Source: Moraxellaceae bacterium (lineage in GTDB: Bacteria; Pseudomonadota; Gammaproteobacteria; Pseudomonadales; Moraxellaceae). From it: a stretch of DNA of 64,000 nt. The position numbers and the translations under genes were made by a program. The stretch is from positions 107,396 through 171,395 of the forward strand of contig JAUSND010000025.1 of assembly GCA_030646295.1 (NCBI GenBank), given 5' to 3'. The notes under the pieces are model-generated. The model had not been told where the DNA came from. It worked only from the letters and a program-made list of their open reading frames with translations, and searched no databases. The first letter of the stretch is position 1. Each line of letters begins with the position of its first letter. This document shows positions 29,281 through 37,586 of the stretch, piece after piece.

Positions 29281-29972
29281 GCCTTGTCTCCAGAATCAGG
29301 ATGCAACGTGTAAAAGGAAGTGTGGGCGAAACCGCTGAAAAGTGCGGCCGCCATTTCATCAATGAAGGCAGAAATCCTGTCGGGAGATGACAGGTGCGGC
29401 GCCAGCTCCGCCTGCAGCACGCCAGGAATCACCAGCGCACGCATGAACCCCATCACCAGGACATGACGGGTGGCCGGGGCAAGGGGGCGCAGATGGCCCG
29501 CCGACACGCCTTGCACAAAAAGCTCATTGAGGCGGGCCAGATAGGGGCGCACATAGGTGGCGCGCAGGTATTCGCTGCGCTCGCTGTCGCCCTCGCCTTC
29601 GCGGAAGAGGAACTCCAGCGCCACCGGATCGGTCATCATCAGCTTGATGGCCTGCGACGTGTTCTGGCGCAGGGTGCTGGCCGCATCACCACTGCTGGCC
29701 AGCATATCCAGCCGCGCCTGCAGCACCTGCATCAGCGGCCCGAACACGCTGTCGACCGCTTCCTGCCAGAGCTGCTGCTTGGACCCGAAGTGATGGTGCA
29801 GAAGACTGTCACTGACGCCGCAGTCGGCGGCCAGCTGACGCTGGGATACGTTGTCGTAGCCCTGCCGGGCAAACGCCTGGAAGGCCTGGCGCAGGATGTC
29901 CTCGCGCGCCATCACGGCATCGGCGCGGGCGGGCCGGCCGCGGCGTCGGGAGACACTGAAGGGACAGGTCAT
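29277..29972 (-). CDS. TetR-family transcriptional regulator of the efflux operon
   Basis: The 231-residue protein has an N-terminal helix-turn-helix of TetR type (REDILRQAFQAFARQGYDNV … CGVSDSLLHHHFGSKQQLW) and a divergent helical ligand domain. It is the first gene of the tetR-adaptor-RND operon and overlaps the adaptor gene, so it probably autoregulates its own operon. Starts at 29972 or at a Met near 29909 are both possible; the longer form is kept. A candidate operator lies 14 bp upstream. Confidence 0.9.
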   Translation of the reverse strand: MTCPFSVSRRRGRPARADAVMAREDILRQAFQAFARQGYDNVSQRQLAADCGVSDSLLHHHFGSKQQLWQEAVDSVFGPLMQVLQARLDMLASSGDAASTLRQNTSQAIKLMMTDPVALEFLFREGEGDSERSEYLRATYVRPYLARLNELFVQGVSAGHLRPLAPATRHVLVMGFMRALVIPGVLQAELAPHLSSPDRISAFIDEMAAALFSGFAHTSFYTLHPDSGDKA

Positions 29973-29985
29973 GCTGGCTGGTGCC

Positions 29986-30010
29986 TTTATTGGTCAGATG
30001 GCCAATTAAA
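29986..30010. promoter_or_regulatory. Candidate TetR operator
   Basis: An inverted repeat TTTATTGG … CCAAT(T)AAA with an 8-bp centre lies 14-38 bp upstream of the tetR start. Position and symmetry fit autoregulation by the TetR protein; there is no experimental support. Confidence 0.45.
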
Positions 30011-30125
30011 GCAAGAGCCACTCCTTGTGTCACCTGTGCAAGGGGAATGAGGCCGACCAGTCGACCATGACAATCACCCGGTCGTCGACCCGGCCCCCTG
30101 CCCCTGAATGCAATGCGCCAGAAAG

Positions 30126-30156
30126 CAAAAGGGGTTGCCCTTACGGACAACCCCCT
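30126..30156 (-). terminator. Terminator of the 30220-30816 lipoprotein gene
   Basis: On the minus strand GGGGTTG … CAACCCC forms a stem followed by TTTTGC. The T-tract is short, so strength is uncertain. Confidence 0.6.
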
Positions 30157-30219
30157 GTCACTGATACCACCGACAGACCAGTTGCTGGCAGACCCAAGGC
30201 CGCCAGCAACGGCACAGTC

Positions 30220-30816
30220 TTACTTGGCCGCTGCCGGGGCAGCCGGTGCCGGCACCTCGTCCACGCTGGCAGCAATGCCTTCGAAGAAGGTGATTTCCAC
30301 AATGTCACCAACCTTGAGCGACTTCAGCAATTCACGGAACTGCGGGTCTTCCACTTCGGTTTCACGAATCAGCCCGGACGGGCCGGTAAAGCGTACCGTG
30401 TTGGCCTTCAGGTCGACCGACTCGATGCGCACATCAACCGTAATCGCATCACCAGCCATCATGCCGGGACGCATGCCCTGAGCAGCACGGGCACCGCCCA
30501 CATCGTACTGCACATCGGGGGACTGGGTGCTGCCCTTGGGCTTGATCTGGGCAGCCAGCGCCGTGTAATAGCTCACCGACACCGTGTCGCCCACCTGCAC
30601 CTGCGGCAGGTTCCGGATTTCTTCACTGGCCTTGATGGTCACCGATTCGCCATCGGCACCCTTCAGGGTCACCATGCGGGTCTTGTGATCGATGGCCTCA
30701 ACCTGCGCCGTCACTGTTTCAAGATTATCCACAACGGCCATGTCGCTGGCCGGCTTGCTGGCACAGGCGGAAAGGATCAATGCCAGTACGGCAACGGCTG
30801 TATTCCTAATGTTCAT
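30220..30816 (-). CDS. Lipoprotein of unknown function with repeated OB-like segments
   Basis: The 198-residue product has a lipoprotein signal (lipobox LSAC, Cys about residue 18). The mature part holds two similar stretches: VTAQVEAIDHKTRMVTLKG…VQVGDTVSVSYY and VRIESVDLKANTVRFTG…LKVGDIVEITFFEG. Both follow the pattern 'V..ID..T..VTL.G…VGD.V.V.Y', typical of small beta-barrel domains in uncharacterised exported proteins. It ends in an Ala/Pro tail. The ATG at 30816 has AAGGAG upstream; the frame extends to 30846 without one. No family name is offered. Confidence 0.8.
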   Translation of the reverse strand: MNIRNTAVAVLALILSACASKPASDMAVVDNLETVTAQVEAIDHKTRMVTLKGADGESVTIKASEEIRNLPQVQVGDTVSVSYYTALAAQIKPKGSTQSPDVQYDVGGARAAQGMRPGMMAGDAITVDVRIESVDLKANTVRFTGPSGLIRETEVEDPQFRELLKSLKVGDIVEITFFEGIAASVDEVPAPAAPAAAK

Positions 30817-30930
30817 GTCTGCTCCTTGGAAAAATGAATGGGTCACCTACATGACTCATTGACCGTACCCGTGCGCACATTCACGCACAGGCACCTGCCT
30901 TGTCGTTGCGATGACCGGAACTTACGCCAG

Positions 30931-31116
30931 CTACCAGATTGCAGCGCCGTAGTCGTCAGAGAGTAGTAGCTGCCTGCATTGCTCACAAGCCATAAATTTG
31001 CCGAAAACCCGATGCGGATCAAAATTCGCGGCCAATCCGTCGCACACCGCCTGTGCTGACCGTTTCAGGAAAGGGCAAGTGATGCGCACATGAAAAAAGC
31101 CCGGCGTCCGTGACAC
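30931..31116 (-). CDS. Possible small cysteine-rich ORF
   Basis: A 61-codon frame encodes ITCPFLKRSAQAVCDGL … FMACEQCRQLLLSDDYG, with four cysteines spaced like a small metal-binding or CxxC protein. The ATG at 31116 lies inside the terminator of the upstream BVMO gene, so a GTG at 31089 just after that hairpin is a more likely start. No ribosome site is evident. The segment fills most of the otherwise empty 322-bp gap between two supported genes; it may not be expressed. Confidence 0.3.
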   Translation of the reverse strand: MSRTPGFFHVRITCPFLKRSAQAVCDGLAANFDPHRVFGKFMACEQCRQLLLSDDYGAAIW

Positions 31117-31147
31117 ACCCGGTGGGTATTGATCACGGACGCCGGGC
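31093..31147 (-). terminator. Strong intrinsic terminator after the BVMO gene
   Basis: On the minus strand GCCCGGCGTCCGTGA pairs perfectly with TCACGGACGCCGGGC (15 bp) across a 19-nt loop and is followed by six T. It begins 22 bp beyond the BVMO stop codon. Confidence 0.92.
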
Positions 31148-31168
31148 CCAGGCCTGCTGCAAACGCCG

Positions 31169-32707
31169 TCAGCTGGCGGCAGCTTCTGCGTACTTGTTCA
31201 CCCCTGTATTGGTCGCCCACTCCTGTCGCTCGGCAGAGCCTTCACTGACCACGTTGTAGGCCGACATGTCCATCTTGCGCACGCGCAACACATACTCGAA
31301 GCTGAAGCCCGGCCACATGGTGGAGTTGGTGCCATCGGCATTGAGGTACCAGCTCTGGCAACCGGACAACCAGGAACTGTTTTTCATGCGGTTCTGGAAG
31401 CCCTGGAACTGCGCCTGTACAACGTCCTCCTTCACATCCAGATACTTCAGCTTTTTCTGCAGCAAGGTCTGCGTGTAATTGGCAATGTACTTGTACTGGG
31501 CCTCCTGATAGATCAGCACCGAGGTGTGCCCCGGCCCGGAATTCGGCCCCATGGTCAGCAGCAGGTTCGGGAACCTGCTCACGTTCATGCCGTAATAGGC
31601 CTTGGCCTGGCCGCCCCAGTAGTCGGCCAGCGACACCCCGCCGAGCCCCTTGATGGCAAAGGGATAGGCCGGCGCACCGATCTCGTAGCCGGTGCAGTAG
31701 ATGATGACATCCACCTTGTGCTCCACACCGTCATCCGTGCGCACCCCTGTCGCCGTGATGTCCTTGATGCCGTCGGTAATCAGCTGCACATTGTCACGCG
31801 CAAAGGCCGGGAACCAGTCATCCGACACCAGCGTGCGCTTGCAGCCCACCTTGTAGTCCGGTGTCAACTTGCGGCGCAGTGCCGGGTCGCTGATGGCCTT
31901 GGCCAGGGCGCGCTTGTGCAGCATCTCCCCCACCACCAGCAACTTTGGCGCCCACAGGATGGCCGGCAAGGCGGCCTCCATCGTCCAGTACAGGCCCAGG
32001 CGCTGGGCCTTCTGCTTCCAGGGATGCCGGGCCCAGTCACGCTGCACGTCTGCCGTAAAAGTACGATTGAGCTTGGGCAATACCCAGGACGGCGTACGCT
32101 GGAACACCTTGAGCTCCGCCACCTCAGGCGCCACGTTCGGTACCACCTGAATGGCCGACGCGCCCGAGCCGATCACGGCCACCCTCTTGCCGCGCAGATC
32201 GATGGAGGCATCCCAGCGGGCCGCGTGGACCGCCTTCCCCTTGAACTTGCTCATGCCCTTGATGTCCGGGTACTTGGGGTGACTCAGCGCCCCGGTGGCC
32301 GGCACCAGCACGCGAGCCTCGGTAATCTGGCCATCGCTCGTAGTGATGATCCAGCGGCCCTTGGCTTCGTCGAAGGTGGCATCCGTCACCCGCGTCGAGA
32401 AGCGTATGAACGGCTTCATCCCGTATTTGTCGGCACAGTGCTCGATATACTGGCGAATATCTTCTTGCCGGGAGAACGCTTCCGGCCAGTTGGGATTGGG
32501 CTCAAAGGAATAGCTGTACAGATGTGACGGCACATCACAGGCACAGCCCGGATAGGTATTGGTGCGCCAGGAGCCACCGACACCCTCCTCGCCTTCAAAG
32601 ATCACGAAATCACGGATGCCGGCATTCTTCAGTTCGATGCCGGTACCCAGGCCCGCAAATCCGGCACCGATAATGGCAACATCAGTCTGTTTACGTTGTA
32701 CGCTCAT
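31169..32707 (-). CDS. Flavin-containing (Baeyer-Villiger-type) monooxygenase
   Basis: The 512-residue protein has an FAD-binding GxGxxG (IIGAGFAGLGTG, residues ~14-25), the BVMO-like GGSWRTNTYPGCACDVPSHLYSYSF region split over residues 44-70, the fingerprint-like FKGKAVHAARWD (FxGxxxHxxxWD) near residue 154, and a second NADPH-binding IGSGASAIQV. These enzymes insert oxygen into ketones with NADPH and O2, or oxygenate related substrates. It is 26 bp downstream of a PF10118-type hydrolase, forming a two-gene operon likely acting on ketone or alcohol metabolites. The substrate cannot be read from sequence. Confidence 0.92.
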   Translation of the reverse strand: MSVQRKQTDVAIIGAGFAGLGTGIELKNAGIRDFVIFEGEEGVGGSWRTNTYPGCACDVPSHLYSYSFEPNPNWPEAFSRQEDIRQYIEHCADKYGMKPFIRFSTRVTDATFDEAKGRWIITTSDGQITEARVLVPATGALSHPKYPDIKGMSKFKGKAVHAARWDASIDLRGKRVAVIGSGASAIQVVPNVAPEVAELKVFQRTPSWVLPKLNRTFTADVQRDWARHPWKQKAQRLGLYWTMEAALPAILWAPKLLVVGEMLHKRALAKAISDPALRRKLTPDYKVGCKRTLVSDDWFPAFARDNVQLITDGIKDITATGVRTDDGVEHKVDVIIYCTGYEIGAPAYPFAIKGLGGVSLADYWGGQAKAYYGMNVSRFPNLLLTMGPNSGPGHTSVLIYQEAQYKYIANYTQTLLQKKLKYLDVKEDVVQAQFQGFQNRMKNSSWLSGCQSWYLNADGTNSTMWPGFSFEYVLRVRKMDMSAYNVVSEGSAERQEWATNTGVNKYAEAAAS

Positions 32708-32733
32708 GACAAACCCCTGTGGTTGACTGGCAA

Positions 32734-33606
32734 TCAGTTGGCACGGATGCCGGAGGGCGAGGCGACCGCCTTCACCGGCTGGAAGCTGGCGACCTCGGCC
32801 ATCAGGGCCTCGGCCTTGGCCAGATACTCGCGGTTGTCATGCATCCAGGGATGAAAACCGGGACGGAAGAAGTCCAGCCACTCCGGCAGCACACGACGCA
32901 GCACCCCCGGCTTGCCCGCCACAAAATTCACCAGCCGGCCCCAGCCTTTCAGATCGGTCAGGCCACCGCTCTTGCGCACCATCTGCAGCAGGAAGGGCAC
33001 ATACAGGCTCCAGAAAATCACGTTGGCCAGCACAAAGGCGACCGTGCGCTGGACATACGCATTGAGGCCCTTGCCCATCACCACTTCGTAGGCATCAAAG
33101 CAGACCGCCTTGTGCTCGGTTTCCTCGATGGCATGCCACTGCCAGATGGCGGCGTAATGCGGATCGGCACCCTCCAGCAGGTCGGCATCACGCAGCAGGG
33201 TGTCCCCCAGCACTGCGGTCAGATGCTCCAACGCCACCGTGGCAGCCAGTTGCAGTGATGGGGGCAGTTTTTTCACTGCCTCCAGCAGGTTCACCACCAG
33301 CTTGTCCATCTGCTCGACCGGCAGGCCGGCCTCGACCAGGGCGGCGTTGTATGCCTCGTGCTCACGGGTATGAAAGCCTTCCTGACCGATGAAGGCCGAG
33401 ATCTGCTCTTTCAGATGAGGGTCGGTAATGCGGTCACGGTAATTGCGCACGCTCTGGATGAAGAAGCGCTCACCGGCAGGGAAGAAGATCGACAGGGTGT
33501 TGTAGAACTGGGTGATGTGCAGGCCAGCCGGGTTCCAGCTGGTCACCTTGCCCTTGGGCAGGCCGAACTTGAGATTGCGACGAATCGGATCAACCTGGAT
33601 GGTCAT
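32734..33606 (-). CDS. PF10118-type predicted metal-dependent hydrolase
   Basis: The 290-residue protein looks like the ferritin-like/metal-dependent hydrolase family PF10118. It begins VDPIRRNLKFGLPKGKVTSW, and conserved His/Glu pairs occur in IGQEGFHTREHEAYN (near residue 90) and WHAIEETEHKAVCFDAYE (near residue 158), suggesting a di-metal helical bundle. Members often neighbour flavin monooxygenases or lipid genes in hydrocarbon-using bacteria. It is the first gene of the operon with the BVMO; a perfect palindrome 68 bp upstream may be its operator. Confidence 0.85.
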   Translation of the reverse strand: MTIQVDPIRRNLKFGLPKGKVTSWNPAGLHITQFYNTLSIFFPAGERFFIQSVRNYRDRITDPHLKEQISAFIGQEGFHTREHEAYNAALVEAGLPVEQMDKLVVNLLEAVKKLPPSLQLAATVALEHLTAVLGDTLLRDADLLEGADPHYAAIWQWHAIEETEHKAVCFDAYEVVMGKGLNAYVQRTVAFVLANVIFWSLYVPFLLQMVRKSGGLTDLKGWGRLVNFVAGKPGVLRRVLPEWLDFFRPGFHPWMHDNREYLAKAEALMAEVASFQPVKAVASPSGIRAN

Positions 33607-33885
33607 GTTAATTCCCCATACTTTGTATGTGATTACGATTACATCGTATGGTGGAATTATTACTTCGTCAACTGTTACATTGAATAATGTAACTTACTGT
33701 CCGGGACGCTTTTCCGGCGCAAGCCCTGACCTGCAAACAAGCAGGCACCGCACCCTCTGCACAGGCAGACAGTATGAACAGGCTGATGAAAGCAGATATC
33801 GGTCGCCGGGATCTTGAGCCAGATCAAGACGGCTGAAAGAAAACGGCAGGGGAAAGTAGCGGTGATGCGGTGATGATGCCGCAAA
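33607..33885. other. Promoter/regulatory gap upstream of the BVMO operon
   Basis: No gene is seen between the hydrolase start and the tRNA-Phe terminator. The hydrolase-proximal ~100 bp is AT-rich, in contrast to its surroundings, and holds the palindrome at 33674-33693; a promoter is likely there. Confidence 0.5.
33674..33693. promoter_or_regulatory. Perfect palindrome, candidate operator
   Basis: GTTACATT and AATGTAAC form a perfect 8-bp inverted repeat around GAAT, 68 bp upstream of the PF10118/BVMO operon. Size and symmetry fit a TetR-type operator, but no regulator gene is adjacent. Confidence 0.55.
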
Positions 33886-33922
33886 ACAAAAACGGCCTGC
33901 ATCGCTGCAAGCCGTTTTTTGG
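33886..33922 (-). terminator. Intrinsic terminator after tRNA-Phe
   Basis: On the minus strand AAAACGGC-TTGCA … TGCAG-GCCGTTTTT forms a stem followed by T-rich sequence, 9 bp beyond the tRNA CCA end. The A-run on the other side may make it bidirectional. Confidence 0.85.
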
Positions 33923-33930
33923 GGAATTCG

Positions 33931-34006
33931 TGGTGGCCCAGCCCAGAATCGAACTGGGGACACGCGGATTTTCAATCCGCTGCTCTACCAACTGAGCTAC
34001 CGGGCC
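33931..34006 (-). tRNA. tRNA-Phe (GAA)
   Basis: The 76-nt gene folds as a standard cloverleaf: acceptor GGCCCGG/CTGGGCC with one G-U pair, D-arm with AGCTCAGTTGGTAGAGC, anticodon loop TTGAAAA giving anticodon GAA, T-arm GTTCGATTC, and an encoded 3' CCA. It is followed by an intrinsic terminator. Confidence 0.97.
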
Positions 34007-34072
34007 AACGAAGGCGCGTATTAAACCCGTGCCCCGACAGGGCGTCAAGGCATATGCAGGGGTTTTTCGACC

Positions 34073-34303
34073 TTATAGTTGCTTGTGGGTGCCGTCACAA
34101 AAGGGGGGCGTGGCGGACTGCTTGCAACCACAGAACCAGACGATGCGTGTGGCGGTGGCTTCGTACTTTACGGGCGTCATGTCCGTGCCCTTGTGCGAGC
34201 CATCGCAGAACGGCTGGGACTGGCTGCGGCCGCAACGGCACCACCAGTAGGTCTTGCCTGGCTCAACTTCAATGGCGTGAGGGCGAACGATAACATCGCT
34301 CAT
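34073..34303 (-). CDS. CDGSH iron-sulfur domain protein with two motifs
   Basis: The 76-residue product contains two CDGSH-type motifs, WCRCGRSQSQPFCDGSHK and FCGCKQSATPPFCDGTHK. Each has the CxC…CDG(S/T)H pattern that ligates a [2Fe-2S] cluster with three Cys and one His. It should therefore bind two clusters in one chain, as in Miner2-like proteins, probably in redox or cluster transfer. The start at 34303 has a perfect AAGGAGG; the ORF to 34354 is not used. Confidence 0.93.
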   Translation of the reverse strand: MSDVIVRPHAIEVEPGKTYWWCRCGRSQSQPFCDGSHKGTDMTPVKYEATATRIVWFCGCKQSATPPFCDGTHKQL

Positions 34304-34471
34304 GAAATGCCTCCTTGGCAACCCGCATATTTTCTTGTTGTTATGTGTCTGCACGGTGACGCCCGGCCGTGCCGTTTTTGCAATGCACAGCCCGGATTTA
34401 ACCGCCAGATTTCCAGTGTAGCGTGTCCGCCAGGAAACGCCTGCGCTGACCAGCGCCGGGAAGGCTCCACT

Positions 34472-34501
34472 GGTCAGGTCAGGTCAGGTCAGGTCAGGTC
34501 A
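34472..34501. repeat. Tandem GGTCA pentanucleotide repeat
   Basis: Six perfect copies of GGTCA stand just past the hemY stop codon (34520) in non-coding DNA. The unit is not a multiple of three and is a candidate for slippage-driven length variation. Confidence 0.95.
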
Positions 34502-34519
34502 GGAAAAAATACAACAGGA

Positions 34520-35737
34520 TCAGGGCAAGGGCAGATCCGGCAGGCGGGCGCTCATATGGCCCAGGCTCTCCACCACATAGCGTTGCGCTGCACGGTCATC
34601 CATCTGGCTGAGCAGGCGGATCAGTTCGGCATAGGCCTCGGGTGACTTGCGCAAGGCCAGGGCGGCCTCGAAATACGCGCGGGCATCAAGCCAGCGACGG
34701 TTTTGCAGGCACAGCCGCCCCAGCGTCAGCATCAGTACCGGATTGCTGGGGTGAGCATCGCGCCAGGTTTCAGCCCGTGCCAGCGCCTGATCAGGACGCA
34801 GGCTGCGGGCGCGGCCATAGACCTCGACGCCGGCATTGCTCCACTGTTTTTCCAGTGTCGCCGCCAGCAAGGCCTCGGCCTCGTCATCGGCACCACAGCG
34901 CACCAGCTCGCCGGCATAGGCCGCCTGCAACTCCTCGTCGCCGCGCAAGCGTGTTGGCAGTGCCTGCCAGTATGCCTGCAGACGGCGGATGGTATAGGCC
35001 TTGTCGGCACGACCAACCGTCTGCCCTATCCAGGCCAGCACCTCGCGGTTGGCCCGCTTTTCCAGTTGCGGAAACTGGCTGTCGTCGCCACCGGCTTTCT
35101 GCAGTTGCGGCAGGACATCGGCCAGATCCGCCCAGCGCTGCAGGCGCACCAGCACCTCCACCCGCAGCCGGCGCACGGCATCTTCACCGGGATGCCTGTC
35201 ATGCAGATGGGCCAGCAATACTGCGGCCTGCTCCCAGCGCCCGGCCACCAGCAGCAGGCGCGCACGCGCCAGCCCCACCACCAGACGGTTGCCGCGTTCC
35301 TCCGCCAGCACCAGGTATTTTTCCGCACGCTCCCACATCTGACCCTGCGCTGCTGCACGGGCGGCCGCCAGATAAGCCGGCAAGGGATGGCTGGACAAGC
35401 GGGCAGCATTGAACAGCTGGCGCTCGGCGCGCTGCCAGTCGCCACGCTCCAGCCGCGTGATGCCTTCTTCGAAAGCCTGCTGGCTGCGCCGCTGGCGACG
35501 GCCGTTCATGAAGCGCGTCCACCAGTCGGAAAACCCCAGCAGCTTGAACAGCAGGTCAATGACCGTAACAGCAGCCACCAGACTCAGCAGCCAGAGCAGC
35601 CCGCCCAGCCAGAGCCCCATTTCAATCGAGGTCTGCTGCCAGCTGATCAGGACATAGCCGGGATCGCGCAGCACCATGAGGCCCAGCAGGCCGCCGGCGA
35701 CCACCAGCAACAACAGCAGGAAAAAACGGCGCTTCAT
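34520..35737 (-). CDS. hemY: HemY, TPR protein of the heme operon
   Basis: The 405-residue inner-membrane protein has two N-terminal hydrophobic helices (residues ~5-22 and ~40-65), the HemY_N region (RDPGYVLISWQQTSIEMGLW), and a C-terminal TPR-like helical repeat domain facing the cytoplasm or periplasm. In the Gammaproteobacterial heme operon HemY is thought to aid heme synthesis or couple enzymes. It is distinct from the Gram-positive protoporphyrinogen oxidase of the same name. The start overlaps hemX by 4 bp. Confidence 0.93.
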   Translation of the reverse strand: MKRRFFLLLLLVVAGGLLGLMVLRDPGYVLISWQQTSIEMGLWLGGLLWLLSLVAAVTVIDLLFKLLGFSDWWTRFMNGRRQRRSQQAFEEGITRLERGDWQRAERQLFNAARLSSHPLPAYLAAARAAAQGQMWERAEKYLVLAEERGNRLVVGLARARLLLVAGRWEQAAVLLAHLHDRHPGEDAVRRLRVEVLVRLQRWADLADVLPQLQKAGGDDSQFPQLEKRANREVLAWIGQTVGRADKAYTIRRLQAYWQALPTRLRGDEELQAAYAGELVRCGADDEAEALLAATLEKQWSNAGVEVYGRARSLRPDQALARAETWRDAHPSNPVLMLTLGRLCLQNRRWLDARAYFEAALALRKSPEAYAELIRLLSQMDDRAAQRYVVESLGHMSARLPDLPLP

Positions 35738-36780
35738 GGTTGCACCGGTGCGGCAACGTCACGGCGCAATGGCAGACCGGCCAGCGCGTCGAGTGCGTTC
35801 AGCGACGCCCGCAAGTCCGGCAGGGCGGGACGGATGTCCTGTGCGGCCAGGCTGTCGAGCTCGGCCAGCAGTCCCTTGTACTCTGCCTGCGACAGGCGCA
35901 CGAAATAGCGCGTAAAACGGCTTTTCGCCGCCAGCAGGCTCTGCTGATAGATCGCCGGCTCGCCCCGCATCAGCGCCAGCTGCGCCTGGGCCAGATCCAG
36001 CCGCAGGGCTTCACGCACCAGCGCACGCTCGGCATCCGACAACAGCGGTCGCACCGGCTCCTCGTAATGACGCACGGTGATCAGGCTGCGCAGGCGGGCC
36101 CAGCCCTGGTCAAACAGGGAGACACCGGCCGGGTCGCCAGCAGCAGGAACGGCCACCACTTCGCCGCGCGTCTGTGCACGATCATCCGCCAGCATCGGCA
36201 TGGAGACCGCTGCCAGACGCTCACTCAGCGCGCCCAGGCGCAAATACGTTCCCGGCACATCCACACTGAGTGCTGCCGTGAGTGCAAGACGGTCCCGGGC
36301 CAACGCCTGGCGCAGTGACAACAGGCGATTGTCGCCATGTGCGGCCAGCAGGCGGTCGGCTACATCCAGCAGGGTACGTGCGCCCACCACATCCCGGGTC
36401 AGCAACAGGTGCTGCTCGGCCAGGCGCAGGTAATGGTCGGCTTCGGCCAGCAGCCAGCTGCGGCGCTGGTCGGCATTGAGGGTTTCATCCCACTTCGCCA
36501 CGCGCGCACTGACTTCATCAAGCTGACGGCTTTTCAGGGAGAGATCATCGACCATGCGCTGCTGCTGCCGTTGTGCCGCCGTAAAGCGTGCCTCCAGCGC
36601 CGACAGCTTGTCGTGCTCGGCCTGCAAGGCCGTGCCTGCATCCAGACTGGTCTTCCAGAGATAGCCGCCCACACCCAGCGCAGACAGCGCGAGCACGGTG
36701 GCAAAAACGGCCGGACGACGCCGGGCCGGCAACAGGGCGGGACCGCTCACCAGCGGCACCCGGGTATCACGCGGACTCAT
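35734..36780 (-). CDS. hemX: HemX-like membrane protein of the heme operon
   Basis: The 348-residue protein has one N-terminal membrane helix (AVFATVLALSALGVGGYLW), a coiled coil (residues ~60-100), and a helical C-terminal part typical of the HemX family adjoining HemD. Its precise role is not established; a helper in uroporphyrinogen metabolism is often assumed. The ATG at 36780 is preceded by AAGGA; the frame from 36810 lacks this. Confidence 0.9.
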   Translation of the reverse strand: MSPRDTRVPLVSGPALLPARRRPAVFATVLALSALGVGGYLWKTSLDAGTALQAEHDKLSALEARFTAAQRQQQRMVDDLSLKSRQLDEVSARVAKWDETLNADQRRSWLLAEADHYLRLAEQHLLLTRDVVGARTLLDVADRLLAAHGDNRLLSLRQALARDRLALTAALSVDVPGTYLRLGALSERLAAVSMPMLADDRAQTRGEVVAVPAAGDPAGVSLFDQGWARLRSLITVRHYEEPVRPLLSDAERALVREALRLDLAQAQLALMRGEPAIYQQSLLAAKSRFTRYFVRLSQAEYKGLLAELDSLAAQDIRPALPDLRASLNALDALAGLPLRRDVAAPVQP

Positions 36781-36827
36781 AGCATTCCTTGAGGGTGAGT
36801 CAACCTGCAAAAATAATCGTTAACGGC

Positions 36828-37580
36828 TCAAATGGCCAATTGTTCCCGCACCTGCTGCAGGGCAACGAGCAAACTGCCCGTGTCGGCGCCTGCCGCCTCC
36901 ACTACCCTGGCACCTGCGGCCAGCGCCTCGGCATGCATGCGCAGACTGACCACCAGCCAGAGGGGCCGCAGGGCATCGGCACCCGCCACCTGGCGCCAGT
37001 GCTGCAGGGCATCCGGACTGGTCAGGATCACCACCTGCGGCGACACGGTCATTGCCTGCCATTGCGCCGCAGCTGCTGCGGGCAACACCCGCCGGTACAG
37101 CTCCAGCACGTCGACGGTGGCACCGCGTGCCTGCAGGGTTTCCCGCAGCAGCTCACGTCCGCCTTCGCCGCGAAACACCAGAAAACGCTGACCACTGACC
37201 ACGCCCAGCGCAGGCAGTGCCAGCAGGCCATCACTGTCCGCCCGTTCCGGCAGGACCACCGTCAGGCCCGCATCCTCAAGTACCGCCGCCGTACCCTTGC
37301 CCACGGCGTATACCGGCAGCGGGCACGGCCACTGCGGCCAGCAGCCGGCCACCACATCAAGGCCACACCGCGCGGCATTGGCGCTGACAAAAAACACCCC
37401 GGCATAGCGATCCAGATCCAGCAACAGACGCTCTTCCGGCGCGGCCAGCTCACGTGGCTCGATGTCAATCAGCGGCAGCTCGCTTACCGTGGCCCCGGCC
37501 TCGCGCAAGGCGGCCGTCAGTGCTGCGGTCTGGCCCGCAGGGCGCGTATTGAGAACATGCAGGCCCGTCAATGGATGCAT
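36828..37580 (-). CDS. hemD: Uroporphyrinogen-III synthase
   Basis: The 250-residue protein follows the divergent HemD family: LNTRPAGQTAALTAALREAGA at the start, VFFVSANAARCGLD, YAVGKGTAAVL and ILTSPDALQHW are the conserved stretches. It closes hydroxymethylbilane with inversion of ring D. It lies 6 bp after hemC and 47 bp before hemX in the same transcript. Confidence 0.94.
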   Translation of the reverse strand: MHPLTGLHVLNTRPAGQTAALTAALREAGATVSELPLIDIEPRELAAPEERLLLDLDRYAGVFFVSANAARCGLDVVAGCWPQWPCPLPVYAVGKGTAAVLEDAGLTVVLPERADSDGLLALPALGVVSGQRFLVFRGEGGRELLRETLQARGATVDVLELYRRVLPAAAAAQWQAMTVSPQVVILTSPDALQHWRQVAGADALRPLWLVVSLRMHAEALAAGARVVEAAGADTGSLLVALQQVREQLAI

Positions 37581-37586
37581 GAAAGG

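Noticed and set aside
31526..32527. 333-codon frame on + inside the BVMO gene
   Set aside because: Antisense shadow of the BVMO coding region with His/Gln/Arg-rich text typical of such shadows.
34472..34501. Possible CRISPR or direct-repeat array
   Set aside because: It is a simple 5-bp tandem repeat with no spacers and no cas genes.
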